Assembly: GCA_936450465.1 (NCBI GenBank)
Contig: OW388297.1
Span: 55,730,989-55,794,988 of the forward strand
Direction of reading: 5' to 3'
Length of the DNA: 64,000 nt
Origin: Gibbula magus
Lineage: Eukaryota; Mollusca; Gastropoda; Trochida; Trochidae
In this document: in pieces, positions 1-13,200 of the stretch
Layout: each line of letters begins with the position of its first letter
Numbering within the stretch: the first letter of the stretch is position 1
Made by a program: the position numbers and the translations under genes
Notes under the pieces: model-generated
Told to the model about the DNA's origin: nothing
Database searches by the model: none
The model's input: only the letters and a program-made list of their open reading frames with translations

Positions 1-312
1 CTTGGACAACCAATTTTATCAAACTTTAGTGTCAAGTCAGGTTTTAGTTATGCGCTGAATTGTTTTAAGAGCTAGGGATTATGAATTATGTTACTTAGAC
101 TTTTTTTGTAATGGAACCTCTTTTAAGGAAAATCCCATTTCTTACAGTCTCCTTTTCAATATTTAATTAAAAAAATGGTGATACTTTCCGAATAAAACCT
201 TTTTCAGAGTCTAAGTGTATAAATCATATTGTGAACAATCTATTTCAGTCTTAAATATCAAACAATATAAACCCCGATGAGCTACTGAGCCCGTGGCTCT
301 ATTTTTCTTCAA
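1..312. repeat. AT-rich repeat debris with a pearl-like 5' end fragment
   Basis: No coding signal is visible. Positions about 105-210 resemble the block near 41800-41880, which lies inside a tandem-core element. Positions about 268-305 match, on the minus strand, the conserved 5' end of the same family: a short GAGCC/GGCTC hairpin followed by TAGCTCATC(A/G)GG. This is therefore an old, decayed copy or two fragments of one. Confidence 0.5.
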
Positions 313-737
313 GTTTTATGTTTATTTTATGTTTTAACAACATAAAATAATGAAATACTCCAACTTGTTATCAATGTCATTCGAACGCTTAGTAATGTTG
401 CTTTTACTCACATGAGTATATTTACTTATGAGCAAATTTGCTCATGGGTGTAAATTTAGTGCATGAGAACAGAGTAAAGTTACATAATGCCTCCAGAAGC
501 CGACTGCACTGAATCTTATATGTTTCACACGCTTTGGTATCCCATTAACTGAAGCCTAAAATAGGACATCATCTTTTTTGGAATGAAAATTATGATATCC
601 TAATTTTGCCGGGTAGTTTATATTAGTTTCTATGTTTTTTTTATAATCTATAAGTTAAAATTAAGCGTGTTATATTGTAAATGTGCATTATTCTCAAGCA
701 ACAATTTTCTGAGTGTAAGTCTCAGTATTTGAACATG

Positions 738-770
738 TGTGACGTCATAAAAATTGAATGTGACGTCACT
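738..770. promoter_or_regulatory. Pair of full CRE-like sites
   Basis: Two perfect TGACGTCA octamers lie about 21 bp apart. This octamer is the consensus for CREB/ATF bZIP factors. No gene start is recognised nearby, so function is unproven. The sites could be chance or part of a degraded element. Confidence 0.3.
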
Positions 771-879
771 GAAGACGACCATCAAACTTGCTTACAGTGT
801 CTTACCTACGAATTAACATAAGATATGTATGACATGCAATGCATAATTATTATTAAAAGTTAATGCATCACTATTGGAG

Positions 880-975
880 TTTAATCACACTGTCATGGCA
901 GATATTATTTGCAATGAGGATTTCATTGCGGGATTTGAACCCATACCCTAAGACTCAGGTGCCAATCGCCAGGAC
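880..975 (-). repeat. tRNA-derived SINE remnant
   Basis: On the minus strand a B-box-like GGGTTCAAATCCC is visible, in a context like the better-preserved SINEs at 7478-7664 and 8250-8443. It is truncated and diverged. Confidence 0.4.
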
Positions 976-1500
976 TGGAATTTGACAAAATAAATTCAGA
1001 CTTTGAAATTTAAGCAATATGCTCTCTGCTGATTGGATTAAACAAGGTCATGTGACCGGTATACATTCTCATAAACACAATACTGACAGCTGAAAAGGAT
1101 AACCTTCATTACCTGACGTTTAAAAAAAATAACCTGCAGTACTTCTTTATCATTGTATCATTGCGCAATTATTACACTGCTATCACATGCTCTTTTCTTG
1201 ATTAAACTTTTTAAAAACCTTACAACGTGAATTCTAATTGTAGTTTGATTTGAAAGTTTGATTAAAACAGCATATTAGAACCAAAAATTAATTACTTTCA
1301 TCATATTTCCTGTGAACTACGTTTTGCGCGTGGTGACACATAAGTGATGCGGTATTATTGTGGGCGGAGCTTAGCGCATGATCTAAGACAATACTTAACA
1401 TTTGTTTTATCATGCACTGTACACTTTTTGCAGAGATTTTTTATATTCAAAAGTTTATTTACTGATTAGAAATCACTTAAATTTCAAAGTTTGAATTTAT

Positions 1501-1672
1501 AAGAAATAGATTTCATAATGTGTTTGTTCACTGGCTTATAAACGGTTTGAAAGTTCAAGTTAAACTGTAGTATAAATGCCGTCGACAAGCTCCGGCATTT
1601 ATACCAGTTTAACTTGCACCTTCCAAACCGTTTATAAGTCAGTGAACAAACACATTATGAAATCTATTTCTT
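1501..1672. repeat. Long fold-back (hairpin) element
   Basis: Two nearly perfect arms of about 80 nt meet around a short loop near 1577-1597. The left arm begins AAGAAATAGATTTC and the right arm ends with its complement. Such snap-back structures are typical of fold-back or MITE-type DNA elements. No coding capacity is seen. Confidence 0.75.
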
Positions 1673-2579
1673 AATTGTATTCAAAAGCCTCGAGTAATGA
1701 TACTAAAAAGGACATCAACTTCACCTAAAATAACATGATGTTGTCAATATCAATTAATAACGAAAGTTCAATAAAACGACACAAAGTTCACCACAAGAAC
1801 GTAATGTTGCCAATACAATCAAGACAATATTGAAAGGTCAAACACAAGCTTCACATTAAATAACATGATATGATCAATAGCAAGCCAATAACGAAATTAA
1901 GTGTACAGTCGTCTTGGCAAATATGGCCGGCGATGGGTTATAAATTGTCGATTTGGAAAATGTAAGTTTTCAACCTCATATATTTTTTTATTTAAGGTCT
2001 GATCAGTTATATAGCCAAATATGGACAGTATGTCAGCAAACAGCTACATTTTCGTTTTACAAGTTTTGATGATATTTTAGTTTTGGTAATTGTAAACTAT
2101 CTTAACATTGTTTATATGATGTGGTGAACCAAGTTCTCCACAATCGAATATATAGAGATTCATATTCAAGTGGGGATGTCATAATGTTTTTACATCTTTT
2201 TCCCAGGAAAAGTAAGGGAAACATATTTAAACTGGTTCGAGTGTTGTAAAACAACATGAATGACATCTCTGAGAGTGGGTTAATGTCTTGAATTATATAT
2301 GATAATTATCTATCCCACTGAAGGCCTTCATTACAAAAAAATTATCAATGGTGAATTTATTCGTGTCTACACATATGGAAACATCTCTTACACTGTTGCT
2401 ATTGACTATCAAAACGCTAATAATGCAGGCTATTTTCGAACAACATAATTTAAACTCACAAAGATCGCTGTTGTTATGTAATAACTCGATTTCCATAGAC
2501 AAAAATGTTAATATTTCGACATCAAACTTTTGTATAAGATGGCAGATGAATTGGTCCTTTCACACTGATCACAAATACG

Positions 2580-2665
2580 TTCGAGGAAATGTGGGATCGA
2601 ACCGGCAATCTAATGGTTTGTGGGCGAGTGAACTAACACTGCAACCAGATGACATGATAAGGACA
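2580..2665 (-). repeat. tRNA-like SINE head, decayed
   Basis: The minus strand shows a B-box-like GGTTCGATCCC with an A-box-like stretch about 45 nt upstream. No cloverleaf can be completed, so a SINE remnant is more likely than a tRNA gene. An overlapping 132-codon open frame runs through it and is not considered a gene. Confidence 0.35.
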
Positions 2666-2699
2666 TTTCTAATTAGATTTTATTTCATCACAATGGTTA

Positions 2700-4180
2700 T
2701 AAGTTTGCATAGTAGTTTTATTTTTGTAACTTTAAAGGAACTGTAGCACGCCGTTCTTACTAAAATACATTGTTCTCACGATAAGAAACATAAGTGTTAT
2801 AAATGGCGAAATAAGACCCCTGAAACAAAATAAACAATCGAAAGTAGTTCAAGCGTTCAGACTGATTTAGCAATTTCTCTAAAAGTCATTGATTATGTTA
2901 ATAGACATTCCTAAAAACCAATCGTATTGAAATATATACTCTTAATTTTTCGCAGATTTAGTTTTTCGATCAAATATAAGCAGAGAATTCGCACTAATTA
3001 ATAAAAGTGTTTTCAAGTCTACATATAGATCATGTCTATTATTTTCAAGCGCAAAACATTGTGAAAGCGCAAAACAAAGCGAAAAACAAACAAATGAAAG
3101 AGACCATTTATGAGTAGGCCACAAAATATAAACATAAAATTTTTGGCGTTTATTTATTTAATTACCATGCATTTCTTTCAATTGTGTAGTTTCTACAGAT
3201 ATTAAAATAAATGTATTATCCAACAAGGTACGTTGCTTGAATTGTATAATCAATGAGAATATATACATACTATATCTGTCATAGTTTGCTGGTATAATCA
3301 CAATAAAGTACCATTTAACAGGTAAAAAGTCAATGATTTGTATATTCACAGGGAATTTTGAAACATGATAAGATAACAATTGTCACATTCAGTAATGTGT
3401 GAGAAGGGACCAAAATAGTTGAAAAAACGAGCTTCGTGAAATTGATAAGCCAACACGCCTAGGAAATCCTTGTTACTCTGTGGTACTTTTTATGCAGAAA
3501 AGGAAAGGCTGTCAATATGACGTTAAATTCTATTAATGCGTTTTAATCTAAAGCCTACTTGTCTTTAAAACCAAATTTCATCACCATTATAAACCAATAC
3601 GGATAACCATTTTCTACTGATACGGCTTATTGAGTTGGGTAATGAGAGGTTTTACCCTCTAAACGTAATATATTCTATAAACTTTAATAGATAAATAAAC
3701 GACACAATTGAGAAAAAAAAATTATATGGAAAACAATTGTGCTGCAGTGACTTAAAACGGAATTGCAAAATTTTAAAAACACATTATGTTGTATTTTTTT
3801 ATTTTATGTAAGCTGACGATATTGACATTGACAGTACCAACTTGTACATTTCCACGTGTTCAACGTGAATCACGATTAGTTCATGCTTTGTTTGAGCTGC
3901 CTAATATAGACACATTTTTCTAACAAGGACACGGTTTCTTTTTCCCTATTATATTAAACAAACGAAAACTGAAATTAAATCTAAAAGTTTGTCAATTCTG
4001 TTTGTGGTTTGATGTAGTGTTGAGCTTGGGTTCAAGTCAGATGAACCATCGAGCACGTGAAACATGAACATCTCGGCCTTATGACGCACGTGCGCGAGGG
4101 TTCTAACTAGCACACCTCGATCTCAGTCGGTAGGAACCACGCAAGCTCAAGTCAAGACAGTCACGCTGCTATATTTTAAC
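2700..4180. other. Intergenic AT-rich stretch, nothing recognised
   Basis: Open frames here are short, AT-driven and lack splice or codon support. No RNA gene or clear repeat was identified. Confidence 0.5.
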
Positions 4181-4184
4181 ATAT

Positions 4185-4372
4185 GAGACAGCATGCCGTC
4201 TTGTGAAATATGAAGCTGGCATGCCGTCTTTATTTTAGCATTTTGACACAATGAACTCTCCCTGAATCATCATTTAGACGGGATACCGTCGAATACGTTT
4301 TATAGACGGCATGCAATCTTCATAAGACAATAATTTCATGATAATTTTTAGACGGCATACCGTCTCTTTGTA
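4185..4372. repeat. Cluster of five GACGGCATGCCGTC-like palindromes
   Basis: Within about 185 bp there are five copies, each with one or a few changes, of a 14-bp palindrome centred on CATG or its variant. They lie near 4189, 4216, 4277, 4304 and 4352 at irregular spacing. The pattern could be a binding-site cluster or the remains of a fold-back element. Confidence 0.5.
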
Positions 4373-4567
4373 ACGAGACTGAAAGCCGTGATCATGATGT
4401 CCCTGACTGGTCAAATGCTTTCGTCCAATCATATGATTGTATTATGGTCACGTGGAGTACATTTATATCCCGATAGATGTACGGTTGTCTGGTTGCGTTT
4501 GGGTATCATGCTCATAAAACTGGTTCACAGGCTTCAATAAAAACAACAAACAATGTCAACTGACTGT

Positions 4568-4573
4568 TTTATT
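4568..4573 (-). terminator. Candidate polyadenylation signal of the small gene
   Basis: A minus-strand AATAAA lies 18 nt after the proposed TAA stop of the candidate gene at 4592-5371. The hexamer is common in AT-rich DNA, so it gives only modest support. Confidence 0.3.
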
Positions 4574-4591
4574 TGTGTGGATAATACACAA

Positions 4592-5371
4592 TTAAACACT
4601 TAAACACAAATGATTTCCCTCTCCGAAAGGAAAAAGTCGCTTCCGTCGATGGGGGTCTTCTACATGTATGTTAAGGAGCTTGATATTCCTAAAAGAAGAA
4701 TAAAATCATGTAAAAAAAAACAAGTAATGTGAGGTCAATTGGGATTTTTCAAGTATATTTCATTTATACCATGAGGAAGAAAAACAACGACAAGCATCAA
4801 ACCATGTTACCAATGTTTTATATATTTTCAACCACGATATAAAAAATAATATTCAGACGTTATATAGAACGTCATAAAAAAATAAGAAGAAATTAAGCGA
4901 TATAAAAGTACCTTCTTGGAGTGTTAGAGGATGGAGGCTGCATTGTCGTCTCACTGAAACCCCTGTATATCGTCACACAGCGTCCGAGCGATATCCAGTA
5001 CGACGATACATTCTTTCCCATAGGCAGTTCGAGTATAATTTCGTTGCTGCAGTAACCTCAAATAATGTATGTGCAATATAGACGGGATGCACAATAGCAT
5101 ATGTAACAATAGATATTACAACTCGCATATTGATAAATACAGCTCAACAAACAAACAAAAATATTTGAAATACCACAAAACAATAACTGTTATTAAAGAA
5201 ACCAATTTAATGAAATTTAATTTGAATTAATTTGAAAATATACACTTTAAAAAGTAAGGAATAACAAAATAAAGTTACCTTTCCTGAATGAATAGTGTAC
5301 TTGTCCTTGGACTGTCCATGATGAAGCCATTGTGTGAACTGATTCATTCTAAAAACCACTCAGTCTTTATA
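4592..5371 (-). CDS. Candidate small three-exon gene, product unknown
   Basis: I do not recognise the product. A consistent model can be built on the minus strand. A TATAAAG motif at 5365-5371 lies about 35 nt before ATG 5330-5328. Coding exons 5279-5330, 4912-5056 and 4592-4688 join in phase across GTAACT/GAG and GTACTT/TAG borders. The stop is followed by AATAAA at 4568-4573. The product would be 97 residues, starting MASSWTVQGQVHYSF and ending FGEGNHLCLSV. The middle exon (NEIILELPMGKNVSSYWISL) faintly resembles DM13-type strands, which is not enough for an assignment. No signal peptide or membrane segment is apparent. The acceptor of exon 2 (TTTGAG) is weak. A chance model in repeat-rich DNA remains possible. 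Confidence 0.3.
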
Positions 5372-5705
5372 GGCAATGAAATGTATTACTGCTCAATGTT
5401 GCTGAATAAAAACGTGCTTAAATCATGCATTTCGTGATTCAAGCACGACGCTCATGCTGTAGCACGACTCGTACGCTTTATATAAAATGTACGCCTCATG
5501 CACCTCGGAAAATTAAAGAAATTCAGTGCTCACAGTGCTGATGATGACGTCAATGTCCCTAACATTTGCATATGAAAATGAGAAATGTCAATGTTTTGCA
5601 TGTTGTGTTCGAGAGAATGTTTCCCAAATTTGTTGACAATTCATTTGAAATATATTCATGTTAAGACATTTTCTTAACGACTCAAGCATTTGACTGTGCT
5701 CTAAG

Positions 5706-5849
5706 ATAGATAGATAACTCGTAGCAGTGCATTATCGGGATATAAATGTACGGGTTTGAGAGGGTTAGGCTCGGCTGACGCCTCGCCCAACCCTCTCAAA
5801 CCCATACATTTATATCCCGATAATGTACTGCTACTCGTCCTCTATCTAT
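5706..5849. repeat. Fold-back element
   Basis: An inverted pair of arms of about 60 nt (GATAGATAGATAACTCGTAG on the left, its imperfect complement on the right) closes on a short loop near 5770-5785. The inner motif TTATATCCCGATA also occurs near 4462, inverted relative to the left arm here. Confidence 0.7.
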
Positions 5850-7171
5850 TACTTTTGTTTTGTAGTATGTTTCAATTTAAGCGTTAATAGAATCCGTGTT
5901 TAGAAAATGTCCATAGTTTAATACTTCGTTCTTAATTTAACTTTATTTGTAGAACAACAATTATAGTAGTAGATGGTTCAGTATTGTAAGTCCTCATGGT
6001 CAAGAGTACACTTATTACAAATAAGCATCTTGCGGATGGACAGATGTATGTTTAATCATAGACTTACATTTCATACAGGCAGGTCGCGTTTCAGAAAGCT
6101 TACAACAGATTTCAAAATATGTACATCTGTACATATCGACATACGAGTAAAAAAGGAAATTCATCCTGAGTAACATATATGTCATTGTATAATTATTTAT
6201 AACAAGTTTTTAAATTAGTTCTAATACAGCGTGGTTCGCATTTCAAGTAATGCAATAAAGACAGAGGATCCTGTCGAATGATATTTCCCGGATTCATTAT
6301 TAAAATGTGATTTCAATTTGGCAATTACTCGATTTTGAAATCGGACCATACATTTCTGATATAAAGCTTTTTGGAAAAACCGCCAAATTTAGCCCCGGCG
6401 GAAGGAATGAAAATATGCGGGGGTGTGGTCCCTTAAGCGATTCCTCCTGCGATAGTCATAATTCAACCTGATTTCGCAACATTTTGATCGTTAACAATAA
6501 AACAACTTAAATTTTCAATATATCGAATGTCTAGATATCCAACTAGGTAATTCCGCACAATACAACTGCATAATTAGTGCATAAACATGTGTTTTGGGGG
6601 ATTAAATACACCCCATATATTCATCTAGCGGTAGTGATATCATTATTAATTAATTAATGAGGATCCGCGGACAAACTGTCTAGCGGGTCCCGTCTGTGGC
6701 TAAATCACAGTCATTCCTGCAGGATTGTATTCAGAGCGGCATTGTTAGAATGAGTAACTTAATCGCCTTTATAATCAATTACAAGTGTATACTGTATCGA
6801 AATTATGCTCCAATGATTTCGATATACAATGTACAAAGAGGTAATAACCTGTCATTCTTGAGAAAAATGCATTACACGTGACCTTTAAGAGGGAGGAGGT
6901 GAATAACTACCACAATTATGATTCACAACATTTCACAACTGCTTTCTGATTGCAACATAAACGTATATATATATATATACATGATATTGTAATTATAGCC
7001 GTCGAAGTAGTCTGATAAGATGTCTAATCCGTATCTACAGTTACAGGTTTATATCTGCAGTCGTGATCGTATATCTACAGTCTACTTATTGAACTATGAA
7101 CTACTATACTCTGTAGTCTATTCGACCTGCATCTCTTTTACATAGCTGATGGATATCTCTTTACATCAACA
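5850..7171. other. Intergenic/upstream region of the Shisa-like gene
   Basis: There is a (TA)n tract at about 6966-6980 and no exon that I can support. The 5' UTR of the plus-strand gene must end at 7171. No convincing TATA box or initiator was identified, so the transcription start is unknown. Confidence 0.4.
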
Positions 7172-7232
7172 ATGGCGTACCTTGGTTCACAGCGTTTATT
7201 GATAACCATTGTTGTGATATTATTTGTATTTG
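7172..7232 (+). CDS. Exon 1: signal peptide of the Shisa-like protein
   Basis: The start ATG at 7172 (context CAACAATGG) opens MAYLGSQRLLITIVVILFVF and runs straight into donor GTAAGT in phase 1. The short polar N-region and 12-residue hydrophobic core fit a secretory signal. Cleavage would fall near the start of exon 2. Confidence 0.75.
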
Positions 7233-10200
7233 GTAAGTAAAATTATTACAAATATGCATGTACATTATGAAATGATTTAATTGGTAAATGGATAAATATC
7301 ATATTTATTAGTGTAATATGTTGTCATGTCTTTTATTCTCACCCTGTAGTGTTTTTCATTTTCATTCTGTCTCTCGATCCAGTTTGCGCTGTCCAACCTC
7401 TTCAACCGTCTTTCATTTGCATTCTTTCTCTCCCCCTATCCGTTCATCCTTGTCTCTCAACTGTCTTTCATTTTATAACATGGTTATATTTGGAATAACA
7501 CTACCTTCAATAGTACAAATTATTGTACTTTTTCGGGCCGAGCTCATGCGGGATTCGAACCCACGCCCTCAGAGTAAGGCAACTATTGTCAGCATTGACT
7601 GTACCAACGACTTACCACACGACCATTTCGCCTCGACAAAAATCGAGGTCCAACAATCGAAAGTTAAAGGTACATCCATTGTGTTGTTGGGGGTCAAATA
7701 TGCCAAACGTTATAAATGGTCTTATTTTATCGAGAAGTACCAACTTTTACCGAACACTACCATTTTGATGATATGCGACTTAGTATATTGCCGATATGAA
7801 GGTAAAAAGGAAAAACCGGACAATGCACCGCGTGTGGCGCGCGCCAATGAGTCAAACGTAATTTTGGAATCTTATTTAAACCAGACAAGATAACAAATTA
7901 GGGCTGATACTGTTCAATAGGTCATATAACCACTATGCATATAAATAGGACGTGCATTTTCGGTTTCTGCACATGCATAATGCCGTTACTCAATTTTAAT
8001 TGGAAACTAGTAATTATGATATATCTGGCGATTGGGGATGAATATGCAAGCTGAGTGAAATTTGTTTTTATTGTAACAGCACATGAGGTGTGTTGGAACG
8101 TATTAAAGCCAAATAAAATTTTATGAAACACAATGGATGCACCTTTAAGCTACTTTTACATTCAATACTCCTCTGATAGACGTAAATTTGGCGCAGCTCC
8201 CTACGCTGAATGCATTAGAAATACGTGCCATTTAGATAGTGAAAACATATAACATGGTTAGATTTGGGATAACACTACCTTCAATAGTACAAATTATTTT
8301 ACTTTTTCGGGCCGAGTTCCATGCGGGATTCGAATCCACGCCCTCAGAGTAAGGCAACTATCGCCAGCATTGACTGTACCAACAGCTTACCACACGACCA
8401 TTTCGCCTCGACAAAAATCGAGGTCCAACAATCCATAGTTAAGCTAATTTTACATCCAATACCCCTCTGACAGACGTAAATCTGTCTATTAGTCTTTCTC
8501 CGAGTATTTAGTTCAATCAACGATCGCCATTTATCCTAATTGTAATTAATTCTCATAATCCATTTCTCTTAATTACTCACGAACATGACATAACAAAAGC
8601 CAACTGCCAAACTACATGTACCATTACACTTCTACAATTCGTTTTCACTTGAAATCTCACATTATTCAATCTTACATAAAGTTCCGTTTGTACATGATAT
8701 ATAACCCTTAAAGGTGCATCCATTGTGTTTCATAAAATTTTATTTGGTTTTAATACGTTCCAACACACCAAATGTGCTGTTTACAATACAAACAAATTCA
8801 CTCAGCTTGCATATTCATCCCCAATCGCCAAATATATCATAATTACTAATTTCCAATTAATATCGAGTAACATCATTATGCATGTGCAGAAACCGAAAGT
8901 GCACGTCCTATTTACATGCACAGTAGTTCTATGACCTATTGAACATTATCAACCCAAATTTGTTATGTTGTCTGGTTTAAATAAGATTCCAAAATTACGT
9001 TTGACTCAGTGGCGCGCGCCACACGCGGTGCATTGTCCGGTTTTCGATCAGAAATCGATACTTTTACCTTCATATCGTCAATATACTAAGTCGAGTATCG
9101 AGTTCGAGTTTCGTCATTACATTTGATGAAACCTGTGACACTCCTTATACTGAGTGAAGCGTAATAAAATCTAATATTTCAGGGACACGAATCCTTTGAA
9201 TGCAAGTACAGCAGTTAAACAAATTCTTAAACTGATTAAACAACAATTAAATGCAATAACTATGTTTTCAGGGAGAAAAGTGAATTTTTAGCTCATCAGG
9301 CCTGAAAGGCCCGATGGGCTTATGGTATAGCATGGCGTCCGTCCGTCCGTCCGTCCGTCTGTAAACTTTTCGCTTTTTCGACTTCTTCTCCAGAACCAAC
9401 GACTCTAGAGAGCTGAACTTTTATGTACAGACTCCTTGACTAATGGGGATTCTAAATTGTGGATTTCGTGACCCCATGACCCCTAATGGGGTCACAGGGG
9501 TCACAACCTTAAAAACCTATTTTCATCTTCCTCTCCAGTTCCAGAAGGTCTAGAGAGCTGAAAAGTTGTGTGCAGACTCCTTTGCTAAGGGGATTCAAAA
9601 TTGTAAATTTGGTGACCCCATGACCCCAAATGGGGTCACAAGTGTCATAACCTTAACAAACTATTTTCATCTTCTTCTCCAGTTCCAAAAGGTCTGAAAA
9701 GTTGTTGACTCCTTGGCTATTGGGGATTCTAAACTGTAGATTTGGTGATCCTGTGACCCCAAATAAGGTCTTAGGGGTCACAACCCTAAAACCTATTTCC
9801 ATCTTCTTAGACTATCTTCTCCAGTAAGAAAAGCTCTAGAACAAGCTGAGAAAATTGATTATAACAATACAAATCCTGATGAGCTACAGAACCAATGGCT
9901 CTTTTTTTTAAATTATGACTAATCAGATGAACAAGCATGATATTGTTTTCGTTTGATGTTTTTTAACTTGAAAATATGATGCTGCACAAAAAATGGTAGA
10001 CATATGTCATTTCATACAATGTAACTGGTTCTTAGTGTAGTGTCAACACAACCAGTTATTGTTCACACAAAACACTCTCACATTTTATGAAAATACAAAA
10101 TGTTTCATTTTCCCCTGGTACTGAGGCCTTGGAATTCCCTCTGGTATAAAAGAAAATAATATAAAAAGTAGTTGATGTATTTGCATATGTTTTAATTCCG

Positions 10201-13200
10201 AAACTCAGTTTTAGCTTTTCAAACCTGTAGGTCCTTAAAGGGGCAGTAGCACGTTTTTTGCAAATTTATTTTTTAAAATTTCCCATTTATAATGATAGTT
10301 TATGTCAATTTAAATTAACTTTAGAGAGTAAAACATCTTATTACACAAACCAATTATCTGTAGTGGTAAAAACTATGTTACGTAAAAAGCAAAACTTGCA
10401 TTGCGGCCATTTTATTGTGAACACAAAAACGATTACCATTTCTTTACCGAAACATGTACACTCATTGTAAACTTTATTTTCCGAAGAGAGAAGGATCATT
10501 TACTATAGGTGAAATTATTTTTCAAATACATTTCATCAACTTATTTGAGCGAAAGAACGTGCCACTGCCCCTTTAAGGTCTTCAGCTGATCAGTCTTAGT
10601 TTCAAACACTGCCCTTAACTCCATCGCTGCCAATCTGTACACATATGTACATACGCGAAACGCTATTCAGTGCCAGGATTTACATAAATGTACATCCCAC
10701 GACATACCTTATTTAGAATAATATATATATTTAATTAATGTGTGATTTAATGTATAATGTAGCATTGTCATTGAAAAAGTATTGAGCATTAATTTGGTAC
10801 CAACACCCCTGTAATTGGATCATTTTCTGCTGAGTTATAAACATTTTCAAAACCTTACTTCAAAGAAAGTTATATTGGCGCCATATTGAAAGTTTTCGGT
10901 TTACTGTTGACATGTACTACCAACGGAAAATTTACGAAACAGACCCTATGCTGGGAATCAGTCAAATCAATTGACTGAACATTTATTCTAAGTTAACTGT
11001 CCATACGTGGATATGTTTAGATAATAGTTTTAACAACTATATTCTCAGCACGTAACATAAACACGTAAACAGTATCATACTTTCCATTTACACATGTGCA
11101 CAATATATATTTGTCTATCAACCATTGTTCTAACATTTCATTGCTCTCATAAACTGACATATAATCAAAGTTAGTCATAGGTCATAGATTACAATGTATA
11201 TAACTCCAAAATTACGTTACAGATCTGACCCCTGTGACCCCCAGGGGATCTCGAGGAGGAGGAGGGGGTAGTTCCCGAGGAGGGGGTGGATCCCGAGGGG
11301 GAGGAGGAAGTTGGGGTTTCGGATCCAGATCCGGCGGGTCCAGGAGTCGGTCTGGATCGTCCAGGAGTTCAAAGTCATGGCCATCTTCCACACGAGCTTA
11401 CAAGGGATCTTACGGAATGACACGAACAACGTGGAAAACCAAGTTTAAATCTGGTAACGTTTACGAAGGGAACGTCTACCTTGGGAGCAGAACATACCAT
11501 GACGACCCTTATCGCAGTAAGTTAAGAACATTCCACTAGTTTATATACTCATGGTGATAATAGTTGATATCTCCTAATAGTTATAGGAATGAAATGGTAT
11601 AAAAACAACATAACTTGTCAGTTTCGATAATTGTTTTGGTAAAACATGTCACTACTGGGCCGCGTTTAAGAGAGGTTTCAAAGTAATCGCTCAGTTAGCG
11701 ATTACTTTTAAACCTCTCTTGAACGCGATTGCTCAAAGTAGCGCTACGTAGCAAAGCGAGCGAACTTTGAGGTTTTGCACCGTGTCGTTCAGGAGAGAAT
11801 GAGCGCTACCTGAGCGCTACTTGAGCGCTACATTGAGCAATTAATGAGCGATTATAAGCGCTCGCTGTTATGGAACGGAGCCCAGGATGTCTTTTTGTGA
11901 ATTATGTCCTTGAGCATTTGCTATATTTCCGTTTGTACTTTAAAATACCAAAGAAAGAGTAATATAAGAAAAATTAAATTTATTCAAAAGAGTTCATTCC
12001 TTTTGTCTTGAGTTTTTTTGCATTGGTATATTGTTACAACATTGAGTGTTCTCATTTTGGTTCTAATAAATAATGAAAAGTTGCATTTGAAAAAAATAAT
12101 TCTACTGAACCCAAATATACACAACATCTTTCTTAGAGTCTAATTCGCATACAATACATACATTGTACATGGCAAGTATCATGTGTTTGTGCCATTTGAT
12201 TTCGAAAATACCATAACATCGAACAATCTTAATTGTCCATGCATTTAATTTGCAACAATCCATTTTCTGTTTAGGAGTGTCAACCATGAGTATAATTAAT
12301 CATTAAAGGTCTGTTCTCAAAGTAAGATTTGTAGTTACGATATATAGCTTAAGTAGGAAAGAAAGTACCCACCTTAGTTGGTTTTGTCATATGTATGTTT
12401 TTCAATTACAAAAACAAATATTTTTAACGTCGTACTCAAAACTGAAAAGTGCAGAGTGTAGTCATCAGCCAAGGAATATTCCTTCGTGGTTGTTGATCGA
12501 AAAACTGAAATTTTGAATTTATAAATCCTTCCAAAATTAATTTGGATAAAACACAACTGTTCATAGACACATAAGACATCTTCTATGTAATAATCAGCAA
12601 AATTGTCTCATTCTGCACACATTTACAACATTTTAAACATTGTAGCTGTCATGTTGGTGTACATTTAATTTCTTGGTCCGGTCTACATTAAACAAAGATA
12701 TCCTAACTAAAAATTAACCAGTCACCAATGTAATTCATTCAACTACTGCAGACAAGTGTGATTGAATCGTGCATAATCAAATACATCTCATTTCTTTTAA
12801 ATTGTTGCATTAATCGAAAGCAACTGAGGTGTGGACTGTTTTTTGTAATTCAGGGTAGTAACCAACTAGACTTGCAGTGTGAGAACATATGAGAAGTATC
12901 GACTACCATCTGATATTAATACAGATTGTGTCAATACTACAGGTTGATACAATAAGTTGTAACTATAAATCGCACTTTGTGAACGCGATAGATACATTCA
13001 ACTCGTCTGTAAAACAAAACGATTTCTGTAAATGTTAAGTAACATTTGGCCAAGCTAGTTTACGTCCGATCTTACGTAACGGGTACGCGTCTTTGAATAT
13101 CTTTTCCTCGCTAATGTCACTACCTACAGTTATAAGTGATAGTTCATTGTGAAGCGAAATGAACTGAGCAAAACATTTCTACGCCTAAATTTTGAATTTC

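Noticed and set aside
2348..2746. 132-codon open frame on the plus strand
   Set aside because: It runs through a tRNA-like SINE remnant, shows no domain or codon pattern, and has no splice or regulatory support.
7318..7893. 191-codon open frame in intron 1 of the Shisa-like gene
   Set aside because: Its sequence is SINE (tRNA-like B box) plus MITE read through in one frame; the matching second SINE copy has stops.
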